Shown: piece by piece, positions 6,564 to 14,090 of the stretch | How the letters are laid out: each line of letters begins with the position of its first letter | Position numbering within the stretch: the first letter of the stretch is position 1 | Assembly: GCA_019116405.1 (NCBI GenBank) | Contig: DXBS01000119.1 | Span: 1 to 25,680 of the forward strand | DNA length: 25,680 nt | Source: Candidatus Gallimonas intestinigallinarum | Lineage (GTDB): Bacteria > Bacillota_A > Clostridia > Christensenellales > Borkfalkiaceae | Direction: 5' to 3' | Notes under the pieces: generated by a model | The model's database searches: none | Told to the model about the DNA's origin: nothing | Seen by the model: only the letters and a program-made list of their open reading frames with translations | Translations under genes and position numbers: made by a program

Positions 6564-7356
6564 GTCCTGCCTCCTTGTCCCTGTCGGGATTGAGCATAAT
6601 GGTGATCTCACCAAATGGCTGCTCCTGCCTGACATGCAGGAACTGATACTTCAAAAGCTCGAGAATTGCCTGAAAGGTCGTCACGATCTCAGGCTTTGTA
6701 AAGTCCTTTGTGAAGAGCTGTTCAAACTTGACCTCTTTTTCCTCTTCCAGGCTCTCCAGAACAAATTGTATCTTCTGCTCGACGGTGAAGGAATCGCGCG
6801 GGATCTCGCGCACTTCCCCCGTCCGCTCCAGTTCCTCGTGCTTGAGAAGAACCGCTGAAAACGCAGCGACCAGCCCGTCCAAGGTGAGATTGTCCAGCGT
6901 AAAGACGGTGCGCACCTCGCCGACGTCCTTGTCAGGCTCTTTGAAATAATAGCCGATCGTCTCCAGCTCTTTGAGCTTGGCCGTCTCCTCCTTGATGAGC
7001 TTGTACTCCTCCAGTGCGCGGATGAGCTGCGCCTTGTCTTCTTCGATCTGCGCATCCAGTTCGGGATCCTCTTCCAGATTGGGCACGAGCGCCTGCGCCT
7101 TGATCTTGATGATGGTCGCCGCAATGTTGAGATAGTCGCTGACCTTGTCGACGTCGAGATCGGGCAGCCCCTTCATATATGCGAGGAACTGTTCCGTCAC
7201 CTGCGAGACAAAGACGTCCTTGATTTCTATTTCCGCCTTGTTGATGAGGTACAATAAAAGATCGAGCGGGCCTTCGAAGTTGGAAAGGACGGTCGTATAA
7301 TCGACATTGGATTCGAATTTTTCGCTAATGGAGCGGATCTTTTCCTCGTTTACCAC
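6538..7356 (-). CDS. scpA: Segregation and condensation protein ScpA (kleisin)
   Basis: Kleisin subunit that bridges the two SMC heads and binds ScpB. The 272-residue protein shows the family start YTTVLSNFEGPLDLLLYLINKAEIEIKDV (residues about 20-48) and the YLNIAATIIKIKAQALVP helix. Then come an acidic, coiled linker rich in Glu and Lys (about 95-140) and a C-terminal winged helix (VTTFQAILELLKYQFLHVRQEQPFGEITI). The start is a GTG that overlaps the end of the M50 protease gene by seven bases, with GGGGG upstream. It ends 26 bases past the start of scpB. The M50-scpA-scpB order is conserved in many Clostridia. Confidence 0.95.
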   Translation of the reverse strand: MVNEEKIRSISEKFESNVDYTTVLSNFEGPLDLLLYLINKAEIEIKDVFVSQVTEQFLAYMKGLPDLDVDKVSDYLNIAATIIKIKAQALVPNLEEDPELDAQIEEDKAQLIRALEEYKLIKEETAKLKELETIGYYFKEPDKDVGEVRTVFTLDNLTLDGLVAAFSAVLLKHEELERTGEVREIPRDSFTVEQKIQFVLESLEEEKEVKFEQLFTKDFTKPEIVTTFQAILELLKYQFLHVRQEQPFGEITIMLNPDRDKEAGLGSIDEYD

Positions 7357-8033
7357 GGCACAAGCCCCCAGAGTGCTGTAATGGGCCAGCCGAGAATGCC
7401 CGTTGCAAAGGACATAAACCAGCCAAGGATATCAAAATATCCCATGACGCCGACGCCGAAATCGACAAAAAGTCTGCAAATGAAACTTTCCACGATCAGC
7501 CCGAGCAGGATATAGTAGCCGTAATTGCGCAGGAAGCGATAGACCTTTCCCCTGCGCTTGTTGACTGCGTCCACGATGCGGAAGCCGTCCAGGGGATAGA
7601 ACGGCAGCAGATTGAACACGCAAAAGCTCAGGCTGTAGGCAAAGAGATAATAGGTGAACAGGAGCATGAGCTCCCTGAGAAAGACGAGATCGGGGAAATA
7701 ATAGGCCGCCACGCAATAGAGCGGATAAAAGAAAAATGCCGTGACATAGTTTGTGACAACGCCCGCACATGCCGTCAGCCCCATGCCGAGGCGGGGCTTT
7801 CTGAAGTTGTTGGGATTGATCGCAACGGGTTTCGCCCAGCCAAAGCCGACAAAGGTAAAGCATATCAGCCCCAGCAGATCAAAGTGCCGCAGGGGATTGA
7901 GCGAAAGGCGGTGCTGCCACTTAGGGGTTGGATCGCCGCAGGTATAGGCGACGACGGCGTGCGCGACCTCGTGAAGCGTCAGAACGATGATGACGGCGAG
8001 GAAGGACGCGAGCAACTCAGTGAGGTAATCCAT
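7350..8033 (-). CDS. Site-2 protease family (M50) membrane metalloprotease
   Basis: A 227-residue integral membrane protein of the short, PDZ-less M50 group. The zinc site is visible: His21-Glu22-Val-Ala-His25 in the first membrane helix, and the third ligand Asp149 in NLLPFYPLDG. About five or six hydrophobic segments span the protein. The family cuts substrates within the membrane; the substrate here is unknown. It is the first gene of the operon leading into scpA, which its stop codon overlaps. The promoter TTGCAA-N17-TATAAT lies directly upstream, its -10 only 12 bases from the ATG, with no clear ribosome site. The predicted leader is therefore about six bases. Confidence 0.9.
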   Translation of the reverse strand: MDYLTELLASFLAVIIVLTLHEVAHAVVAYTCGDPTPKWQHRLSLNPLRHFDLLGLICFTFVGFGWAKPVAINPNNFRKPRLGMGLTACAGVVTNYVTAFFFYPLYCVAAYYFPDLVFLRELMLLFTYYLFAYSLSFCVFNLLPFYPLDGFRIVDAVNKRRGKVYRFLRNYGYYILLGLIVESFICRLFVDFGVGVMGYFDILGWFMSFATGILGWPITALWGLVPW

Positions 8034-8045
8034 AACTTATCAATC

Positions 8046-8074
8046 ATTATACAGGATTCGCGGCAAAATTGCAA
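8046..8074 (-). promoter_or_regulatory. Promoter of the M50-scpAB operon
   Basis: On the minus strand TTGCAA (8069-8074), a 17-base spacer and a perfect TATAAT (8046-8051). The hexamers are identical to those of lexA. The predicted start near 8039 leaves about six bases before the ATG at 8033. The rest of 8075-8160 shows no further feature I can support. Confidence 0.75.
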
Positions 8075-8139
8075 GGAAATGTCCGCCTTGCGCGCAATTT
8101 CAAACGAAACGATCACACAATTTTCGTCGAAATCCAAAG

Positions 8140-8183
8140 ATTGTATTTTTTGTAAATATAAATCCGCGGACAGCGCCGCGGAT
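8140..8183 (-). terminator. Terminator after lysA
   Basis: ATCCGCGG (8162-8169), the loop ACAGCG and CCGCGGAT (8176-8183) form an 8-base-pair GC-rich stem 11 bases after the lysA stop. On the minus strand it is followed by TTATATTTAC, an AT-rich but imperfect U tract. Confidence 0.65.
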
Positions 8184-8193
8184 ATCGGTATGT

Positions 8194-9522
8194 TTACTTC
8201 AGATGGGCAGGGATGACGTCATTGCGGACGAGGTCCTCATACGTCTGCGGCCTTACGATATACTCCGCTCTTCCATCCCGCACCAGGACTGCCGCGGGAA
8301 TGAAGTTTCGGTTATAGTTGGACGCCATCGAATAGTTGTAGGCACCCGTCGAGAGCACGGCGACGATATCCCCGATCCTGGCTTCGGGCAGGTTGAACTC
8401 CGTCCCGATGAGGTCGCCGCTCTCACAGCACTTGCCCGCGATCGCCACGACTTCGGTGGGCTGTTCCGCCGCGCGGTTGGCAAGGACTGCGGTGTACTTG
8501 CTCTGATAGAGTGCAAAGCGGGGATTATCGAACATGCCGCCGTCAACGGCAATGTACTTGCGGATGCTGGGAATATCCTTGATCGCACCCACGGTGTAGA
8601 GGGTGATGCCCGCTTCTCCGACGATGGAGCGTCCCGGCTCCAGCGTAATGAAGGGACGCTTCAGCCCGTACCGCTCACAGCCTTCTTTGACGGTGGAAAG
8701 GAGCGCCGTAAGATAACCCCTATACCCCTCCGGCTCGATCTTGGCGTCCGCATCGGTGTACCAGATGCCAAAGCCGCCGCCCATGTTGAGCATATCTGCT
8801 TCAAAGCCGAGCTTTTCCTTCATTTCAGCAACGAAGGCAAGATTTTTTTCCGCCGCAAGCACAAAGGACTGCTTTTCAAAGATCTGCGAACCGATATGGC
8901 AATGGAAGCCGCGCAGCCGCAAATGCTTCTTGGAGAGCACATATTCGGTGATCTGCTGCGCCGCGCCGCTTGCAATGGAGAAGCCGAACTTGGAGTCGGG
9001 CGTCGCCGTCTGCACATAGGCGTGCGTGTGCGCCTCTATGCCCGGGTTGATGCGGATGAGCACGTCCTGCACGAGGTCGCGGCGCTCTGCTTCCCGTTCA
9101 ATGAGGTCGGCTTCGGTGTACGCATCGATGACGATCGTGCCGACGCCGCAATCGAGCGCATAAGAGATCTCATAGGGCAGCTTGTTGTTGCCGTGCATCG
9201 TGATCTTTTTGGCAGGGAAGCCCGCCTGCATGGCGGTGTACAGTTCGCCGCCCGAGACGACGTCGACGCCGATGCCCTCCTGCTTTGCGATGGCGTACAT
9301 TGCCTCGCAGGAGAACGCCTTGGACGCATACAAAACCAGCCCGTTGCCGTCATATTCTTCGCCGATGGCGTCCTGATAGACGCGCATCATTTTGCGGATA
9401 TATGCCTCGTCAAAGACATAGAGCGGCGTACCGAACTGACTTGCAAGCTCCGTGCAGTCCGCACCGCCGATCTCAAGATGACCCTTTTCGTTGATTTTCA
9501 ATGTATCTCTTGCGTGAATCAT
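8194..9522 (-). CDS. lysA: Diaminopimelate decarboxylase
   Basis: PLP enzyme that decarboxylates meso-diaminopimelate to L-lysine, the last step of lysine synthesis. The 442-residue protein has the PLP-binding Lys68 in YASKAF, HIGSQ at 209-213, the phosphate-binding GGGFG at 248-252, EPGRS at 295-299, the substrate-site CCESGD at 365-370 and the late YNYSMASNYN. The N-terminal TLKINEKGHLEIGG matches the normal LysA start, so the ATG at 9522 is secure. No ribosome site precedes it, and an extended -10 promoter lies exactly where transcription would begin on the A of the ATG. It stands alone, between its own terminator and that of the dacF-like gene. Diaminopimelate is also a peptidoglycan component, so neighbouring D,D-carboxypeptidases make sense. 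Confidence 0.97.
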   Translation of the reverse strand: MIHARDTLKINEKGHLEIGGADCTELASQFGTPLYVFDEAYIRKMMRVYQDAIGEEYDGNGLVLYASKAFSCEAMYAIAKQEGIGVDVVSGGELYTAMQAGFPAKKITMHGNNKLPYEISYALDCGVGTIVIDAYTEADLIEREAERRDLVQDVLIRINPGIEAHTHAYVQTATPDSKFGFSIASGAAQQITEYVLSKKHLRLRGFHCHIGSQIFEKQSFVLAAEKNLAFVAEMKEKLGFEADMLNMGGGFGIWYTDADAKIEPEGYRGYLTALLSTVKEGCERYGLKRPFITLEPGRSIVGEAGITLYTVGAIKDIPSIRKYIAVDGGMFDNPRFALYQSKYTAVLANRAAEQPTEVVAIAGKCCESGDLIGTEFNLPEARIGDIVAVLSTGAYNYSMASNYNRNFIPAAVLVRDGRAEYIVRPQTYEDLVRNDVIPAHLK

Positions 9523-9528
9523 GCGGCT

Positions 9529-9558
9529 ATTTTATCATAAATGCGTCGGTTCGGTCAA
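9529..9558 (-). promoter_or_regulatory. lysA promoter, predicted to give a leaderless mRNA
   Basis: On the minus strand TTGACC (9553-9558), an 18-base spacer ending in TGA, and TAAAAT (9529-9534) form an extended -10 promoter. Six bases separate the -10 from the ATG, so the predicted first transcribed base is the A of the start codon. Confidence 0.65.
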
Positions 9559-9559
9559 T

Positions 9560-9599
9560 AAAAAAATGACGTGGCGGAAAAAATTTCGCCGCCATGTCA
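9560..9599 (-). terminator. Strong intrinsic terminator after the dacF-like gene
   Basis: Arms 9589-9599 and 9567-9577 (TGACATGGCGG with CCGCCACGTCA on the minus strand) form an 11-base-pair stem with one mismatch or wobble pair. Seven T follow (9560-9566). It lies directly upstream of the lysA -35 element and separates the two units. Confidence 0.88.
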
Positions 9600-9614
9600 C
9601 TTTATCTCACAAAT

Positions 9615-10775
9615 TTATCCGTGATGCCAATGCTGCGCGCCCTCGCGGTACGCCTCCCACCAGGTAAATTCGGGAGCGTCCTCCGCAGCGAGCAGCGCGG
9701 CGCGATCCACCTCCACACCGTCCCGCGTCAGGATTGCGTACCCGAGGACGTCCCCCCGACTGATGGGCGCGCGGGCTTCCTCTGCCAGTTCATAGCCGAG
9801 CGCGTACGCTTCCTCCGTCCCCCTGCGGCTGATCGCAGAGAGCGTGTGTTCCGCAGTCACTGCCATATTTTTTACGCGGCTGCCGCGCACTGCGATTTTC
9901 CGCTCCGCCGCATCGCCCGCCCTGAGATAGGTGACGCTCTCAAAGTTATCAAAGGCATAGTCAAACAGCGAACTGACGGCGGAAAAGCGGTTTTGTGAGC
10001 TGTCCGCACCGATGACGACGGAGATGACCTGTGTCTCACCCCGCTGTGCCGCCGCCGCAAGACAGAAGCCCGCCTCGTTGGTAAAGCCCGTCTTGCCCCC
10101 TGCGCAGCCCTGATAGGAGCGGATGAGCTTATTCGTGTTGGCCATCTGCGTCGTTCTTCCGTCCGGGTGAACAAAGTCCTCCAGCCAGATATGCGAATAC
10201 TCGTGATACTTTTCGTATTTATGCAGTGCGCGCAACATGAGCGCGACGTCCTTCGCGCAGGAGTACTGCGGCTCCTTGGGAAGCCCCGTGCAATTGGCAA
10301 ACAGGGTGTTTTCCGCGCCAAGCTCTTTTGCGCGCTCGTTCATTTCCGCGCAGAACGCGCCCTCGCTCCCCGCGATGCGCTCTGCGATCGCTACGCAGGA
10401 GTCATTCGCCGAGCAGACCGCAATACTCTTTAACAGTTCATCTGTGCGATAGGAAAGTCCCGCGCCCAAAAACACCTGCGAGCCGCCCATACCCGCCGCG
10501 CGCTCGGAGACCGTGATTTCCTCCTCATAGGTGAGTTCCCCGCAGTCCACCGCCTCAAAGGCGAGCAGAAGCGTCATGATCTTGCACATGCTCGCAATGG
10601 GCAGACGCGTCTCCTCGTTCTTGGCATACATCTGTACGCCGCTCGTCTCATCCATCAGATATGCCGCCTTACAGGAAAGCTGAACTTCCTCGGCGCTTGC
10701 GGCGATCGTTGTGCCGCCTCCTACTGCCGCGATACACAGAAGTGCCGCCGCGGCGCAAATCAAACTCTTTTTCAT
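9615..10775 (-). CDS. D-alanyl-D-alanine carboxypeptidase (S11, DacF-like)
   Basis: Second S11 penicillin-binding protein of the window. The 386-residue protein has a signal peptide (MKKSLICAAAALLCIAAVGG; Ala-rich cleavage region near residue 28). Its active-site motifs are Ser62-Met-Cys-Lys65, Ser122-Ala-Asn124 and Lys228-Thr-Gly230. A C-terminal beta-sandwich domain like that of PBP5 follows, with a short Trp- and His-rich end (EFTWWEAYREGAQHWHHG) that could sit on the membrane. I use the ATG at 10775; a longer frame would start with TTG and damage the signal peptide. DacF-type enzymes act in the forespore on cortex cross-linking, and the gene follows spoIVB, so a sporulation role is plausible. 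That assignment rests on context only. The promoter is unclear. Confidence 0.92.
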   Translation of the reverse strand: MKKSLICAAAALLCIAAVGGGTTIAASAEEVQLSCKAAYLMDETSGVQMYAKNEETRLPIASMCKIMTLLLAFEAVDCGELTYEEEITVSERAAGMGGSQVFLGAGLSYRTDELLKSIAVCSANDSCVAIAERIAGSEGAFCAEMNERAKELGAENTLFANCTGLPKEPQYSCAKDVALMLRALHKYEKYHEYSHIWLEDFVHPDGRTTQMANTNKLIRSYQGCAGGKTGFTNEAGFCLAAAAQRGETQVISVVIGADSSQNRFSAVSSLFDYAFDNFESVTYLRAGDAAERKIAVRGSRVKNMAVTAEHTLSAISRRGTEEAYALGYELAEEARAPISRGDVLGYAILTRDGVEVDRAALLAAEDAPEFTWWEAYREGAQHWHHG

Positions 10776-10818
10776 ACCCGCAGTTTGTGATACTTGCAAA
10801 ATTTTATTTATCGACCAT

Positions 10819-10856
10819 AAAAATGGCAGAAAAAAAGGACGTTGCCGCCCATTTTT
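10819..10856 (-). terminator. Possible terminator after spoIVB
   Basis: AAAAATGG (10849-10856 on the minus strand) can pair with CCATTTTT (10819-10826) across a 22-base T-rich loop, directly after the spoIVB stop. The stem is AT-rich and the loop large, so this is weaker than the other terminators. Confidence 0.4.
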
Positions 10857-10857
10857 C

Positions 10858-11862
10858 TTAGTTTATGATCATTTTTTCGATGCCGATGCCGTAGCCGCGC
10901 GTCGGGTCATTGAGAAAGACATGTGTCACGGCGCCGATGAGTTTCCCGCCCTGCACGATGGGACTGCCGCTCATGCCCTGCACGATCCCGCCCGTCTCGC
11001 GCAGGAGGTCCTCGTCCGTTACCTTGATGACAAAGTTTTTGTTCTGCTTATTGTTGGGATCGACCTTTGCAATCGCAACGTCGTATGCCTGAGGCTGTGT
11101 GCCGTCGATCGTCGAATAGATGACGGCTCTTCCGATCGTCGCCGCCGCAAGCGGTGCGATCTCCACCGTCGGGAGGGCGGAATAGTCATAGTCCTCATCA
11201 AACGTACCATACAGCCCCGTTTCGCAGACCTTATCCGCAGAGGCGATCTTATTGTCGCTCAAAAACAGTCCCTTCAGATCTCCCGCCCTGCCGCGCTCGC
11301 CGCGGTTGACGCCAATGATATTGCACAAATACACGGAGGAATCAGCAACGGTGAGCGACTCGTGCGCCTCATCGCAAACGGCGTGCCCGAGGGAGCCGAA
11401 GCGCCTGCTGACCTTTTCAATGTAAGTGACCGTGCCGATGCCGGAGAGTTCGTCGCGGATGAGGACCCCGATCTTATAGCGCGCGGCAGCCGCATCTTTC
11501 ACGGGCGTGACGTTCACCTTGATGCTCGTTCCGCTCCGTTTGAGCGTAAACTCCGACTGCTTCCCTGCGCCGCGGGCAAGCGCAGCACCGAGGTCTTCAA
11601 TCGTCCTGGTATGGATGCCGTCCACGGCGACGATCTTGTCCCCCGTCCGGATGCCCGCATCTGCCGCAGGACAGCAGACGCCTTTTTCCGAAGCGACCTC
11701 CTTGAGTCCGACGATCTCCACGCCGTTTGCAGAGAGCGAGAAGCCCGCCGTCATGCCGCCAAGATAGTATTGCGGCGCGGCGGCTTCGGCTGCACGCCCT
11801 CCGCCGCAGAGTGTAAAGCAGAGCAGCAGTGCGCCCGTGAGAACAAAAAACAGCTTACGCAT
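10858..11862 (-). CDS. spoIVB: SpoIVB peptidase (S55)
   Basis: Serine protease made in the forespore and released into the space between the two sporulation membranes. It cuts SpoIVFA and so triggers sigma-K activation in the mother cell. The 334-residue protein has an N-terminal signal anchor (residues about 4-20), a PDZ domain around 55-115 (GIRTGDKIVAVDGIH) and the S55 peptidase domain. Catalytic residues by alignment in my head are His160 in GSLGHAVCD, Asp283 in KVTDEDLL and Ser298 in QGMSGSPIV. It ends THVFLNDPTRGYGIGIEKMI, the family's usual end. A GGAGG site lies five bases before the ATG. It follows recN, as in Bacillus and Clostridia, but spo0A, normally next, is replaced by the dacF-like gene. 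The start region is inside a terminator-like hairpin. Confidence 0.95.
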   Translation of the reverse strand: MRKLFFVLTGALLLCFTLCGGGRAAEAAAPQYYLGGMTAGFSLSANGVEIVGLKEVASEKGVCCPAADAGIRTGDKIVAVDGIHTRTIEDLGAALARGAGKQSEFTLKRSGTSIKVNVTPVKDAAAARYKIGVLIRDELSGIGTVTYIEKVSRRFGSLGHAVCDEAHESLTVADSSVYLCNIIGVNRGERGRAGDLKGLFLSDNKIASADKVCETGLYGTFDEDYDYSALPTVEIAPLAAATIGRAVIYSTIDGTQPQAYDVAIAKVDPNNKQNKNFVIKVTDEDLLRETGGIVQGMSGSPIVQGGKLIGAVTHVFLNDPTRGYGIGIEKMIIN

Positions 11863-11899
11863 CCCAACCTCCGTAACAGAAGTTACTTTGCGTAAGCTG
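11851..11899 (-). terminator. Terminator-like hairpin spanning the spoIVB start
   Basis: On the minus strand CAGCTTACGC (11890-11899) pairs perfectly with GCGTAAGCTG (11851-11860), which starts at the G of the spoIVB ATG and is followed by six T. An inner 5-base-pair hairpin (GTAAC/GTTAC, 11873-11886) lies within it, and the GGAGG site sits between the stems. It can act as the terminator of the recN operon or mask the spoIVB ribosome site. Confidence 0.5.
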
Positions 11900-11913
11900 C
11901 AAACGATCTATGC
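11884..11913 (-). promoter_or_regulatory. Possible forespore (sigma-F/G-like) promoter of spoIVB
   Basis: On the minus strand GCATA (11909-11913), an 18-base spacer and CAAAGTA (11884-11890). The -35 element fits sigma-G/F well and the -10 only partly (5 of 7 positions). The predicted start is near 11877, with a 15-base leader holding GGAGG. In Bacillus spoIVB is a forespore gene. Confidence 0.35.
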
Positions 11914-11918
11914 AATTT

Positions 11919-13622
11919 CTATTCCGATTGCGAGAGGGATTTTTTGTAAGCGGCGGCGTTTTCCAGCAACTCCCCCGCATGGCGGAGCGCAAGTTCGCTC
12001 TCCGTATCCCCGCCGATCAGACGCGCGATCTCCTTGACGCGGGCCTCGCCCTCCAGGGCGTTGATGACCGTGAACGTCCTGCCGCCCTCTTCCCGCTTTT
12101 CGATATAGAACTCCCGATCGGCGCACGCGGCGATCTGCGCTAAGTGGGACACCGCAATGATCTGCACGTTTTGCGCGATCTTGCAGAACTTCTCCGCGAT
12201 CGAACGCGCCGTCTTTCCGCCGATGCCCGCATCGATCTCGTCAAAGATATACGTCCCGATGGCGACCGCGGAATGCTGCGTCTTGACGGCGAGCATAAAT
12301 CTGCTCATTTCACCGCCGCTGATGATCTTGCCCAGTTCCTTGGGCGGCTCGCCCGCATTGGCGGAGAACAGAAAGGTGACGCTGTCCAGCCCCTCGCTTG
12401 TTGCGTGCGGCACGTCCTCGCGTGTATAGTCCCCGAAGCGTATTTCAAACTGCGGGGAGGCGATATTGAGCGTTTTGAGTTCCTTTGTGACGCGCGACGT
12501 AAAGCTCTCCGCAGCGTCCTTGCGCACCCCGGTCAGCGCCCGGCAGGCAGCAAAGATCGCGTCCTCTGTCTTTTCCAGTTCGGCGCCCAGCGCCTCGTAC
12601 CGCGCGCCGCTGTCCGAGAGCATCTCATACTCCTCTTCCGCGCGCTGATGAAAGGCGAGAATTTCCGCAACCGAACTGCCGTATTTTTTCTTGAGCGCCT
12701 TGAGTTCATCCAGGCGCGCTTCAACGCGCTCCGCTTCCCGCTCGTCAATGTCCAGTTCGTCCGCATACTCCTGCGCAGTCTCGGCAATGTCCTCGGCTTC
12801 CGCAGCCGCTGCCTCCAGACGCTCAGAGAGTGCCGCATACCGCTCATCCAACCGACCGATGGGCGAAAGTGCACGCTGTGCACTGCGCAGCGTATCGGCA
12901 CCGCCGCCGTCCGCCCCGAGGTACTGCCGCACTGCACCCAGTGCATCGAGGATCTTTTCGGCGTTGCGCCAGCGGTCGCGGAAGGAGATGAGTTCCTCTT
13001 CCTCCCCCTCTTTGAGATCCGCCCGCCCGATCTCATCAATCTGGAATTTCAGGATATCGAGGCGGCGTTCCCGCTCGCTCTCGTCCCCGCCGAACTTTGC
13101 GCGGTCCGCAACGATCTGCTTTCTGCGCGCAAGCAGGGCATTCAGGCGCTCCTTGACGGCAGCGACTTCCTCGCCCGCCACGTCATCGAGAAGCTTTAAT
13201 TGATTGGACTCTTTCAAGAGGAAAAAATGCTCGCTCTGCCCGTGGACGTCCACCAAAAGCGCAGTCAGGCGGCGAAGCATGCCCGCCGTTACGGCGCAGC
13301 CGTTGATCTTCAGCGTGCCCTTGCCGTCCGCCGAGAGCCGACGGGAAAGGATGAGCGTCTCGTCCGGCTCCACGTCCAATTCCTCAAGCAGCGCCGCAAC
13401 GCGGGGATCGGAACAGGAAAATTCGGCGCGCACGGCGCAAAAGGACTCGCCCGAGCGGATCAGACTCCTGTCCGCCTTAGCGCCGAGCACAAAGTCGATC
13501 GCGTCCAGAATGACCGATTTTCCCGCGCCCGTCTCGCCCGACAGCACATTGACGCCGGGCGAAAATTCCAACTCTGCGCGCTCGATGAGCGCAACATTTT
13601 GTATGAGCAGCTTTTGTAACAT
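11919..13622 (-). CDS. recN: DNA repair protein RecN
   Basis: SMC-like ATPase recruited to double-strand breaks. The 567-residue protein starts MLQKLLIQNVALIERAELEF and carries Walker A GETGAGKS at 29-36. A long coiled-coil middle rich in Glu, Arg and Ala follows (about 150-360). The C-terminal ATPase half has the GGEMSRFMLAVK signature motif and Walker B IFDEIDAGIGG. The length is normal. The ATG lies one base after the argR stop, with AAAGG upstream, so recN is translated as part of nadK-argR-recN. No LexA-like dyad was seen directly before it, consistent with expression from the nadK promoter. Confidence 0.97.
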   Translation of the reverse strand: MLQKLLIQNVALIERAELEFSPGVNVLSGETGAGKSVILDAIDFVLGAKADRSLIRSGESFCAVRAEFSCSDPRVAALLEELDVEPDETLILSRRLSADGKGTLKINGCAVTAGMLRRLTALLVDVHGQSEHFFLLKESNQLKLLDDVAGEEVAAVKERLNALLARRKQIVADRAKFGGDESERERRLDILKFQIDEIGRADLKEGEEEELISFRDRWRNAEKILDALGAVRQYLGADGGGADTLRSAQRALSPIGRLDERYAALSERLEAAAAEAEDIAETAQEYADELDIDEREAERVEARLDELKALKKKYGSSVAEILAFHQRAEEEYEMLSDSGARYEALGAELEKTEDAIFAACRALTGVRKDAAESFTSRVTKELKTLNIASPQFEIRFGDYTREDVPHATSEGLDSVTFLFSANAGEPPKELGKIISGGEMSRFMLAVKTQHSAVAIGTYIFDEIDAGIGGKTARSIAEKFCKIAQNVQIIAVSHLAQIAACADREFYIEKREEGGRTFTVINALEGEARVKEIARLIGGDTESELALRHAGELLENAAAYKKSLSQSE

Positions 13623-13623
13623 A

Positions 13624-14079
13624 TCAACCTTTGATGACGGCTAAGAGCCGCTCCGCAACCGCCTTGCCGTCCTCCGTACTCTCGCAGATGAGAAGCAGGG
13701 TGTCGTCCCCCGCAATGCTCCCCGCGACCTCGCGGAAGGCAAGTTCGTCCACCGCGACGCCCGCGTTGGACGCGCTGCCGGGCAGCGTCTTGACGACGAC
13801 CAGGTTCCCGACGGGACGGACGGTGAGCGCGCTTGCGCGGAACAACTCGCGGTGCTTTTCCGAAAGCGTCCCCTCCGACTGCGCCGCGCAGGCATAGCGG
13901 AAGCGTTTTTGTGTCCCGCGGACCTTGAACAGATGCAGGTCCTTCACGTCGCGGGAGACCGTCGCCTGCGTCACGGAAAAACCGCGCGCGGCAAGCGCCG
14001 CACACAGTTCCCCCTGCGTTTCGATTTCACGCTCCTCAATGAGCGAAAGGATGGCTTCCTGTCGCTGATTGCGCATCAT
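13624..14079 (-). CDS. argR: Arginine repressor ArgR
   Basis: Arginine-sensing hexameric regulator of arginine synthesis and breakdown genes. The 151-residue protein has the N-terminal winged-helix DNA-binding domain (recognition segment SVTQATVSRDVKDL, about 35-48) and the C-terminal oligomerisation and arginine-binding domain with GSIAGDDTLLLI. The length is typical. The ATG at 14079 is followed at once by a second ATG; AAGGGGG upstream overlaps the nadK stop. The argR-recN pair is widely conserved in Firmicutes and also resides in this sporulation cluster in Bacillus (as ahrC). No target operator was recognised in the window. Confidence 0.96.
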   Translation of the reverse strand: MMRNQRQEAILSLIEEREIETQGELCAALAARGFSVTQATVSRDVKDLHLFKVRGTQKRFRYACAAQSEGTLSEKHRELFRASALTVRPVGNLVVVKTLPGSASNAGVAVDELAFREVAGSIAGDDTLLLICESTEDGKAVAERLLAVIKG

Positions 14080-14090
14080 CCCATGCCCCC

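Noticed and set aside
8075..8160. Regulatory RNA or small gene between lysA and the M50 gene
   Set aside because: Only short, weak inverted repeats (CGAAA/TTTCG) and AT-rich sequence; no riboswitch-like core and no small frame with a ribosome site.
8203..9540. 445-residue open frame on the plus strand opposite lysA
   Set aside because: It mirrors lysA codon by codon, has no family resemblance and no promoter or ribosome site. lysA has full PLP-enzyme motifs. High GC at third positions explains the open frame.
10776..10857. Forespore-type promoter upstream of the dacF-like gene
   Set aside because: I looked for sigma-F, sigma-G and sigma-A elements; only a TAAAAT without a credible -35 was found, not enough to list.
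10711..11895. 394-residue plus-strand open frame opposite spoIVB
   Set aside because: Composition is rich in Arg, Asp and His as in antisense shadows; spoIVB on the other strand has intact catalytic motifs.
12144..13199. Long plus-strand open frame opposite recN
   Set aside because: Antisense shadow of recN with no recognisable motif.
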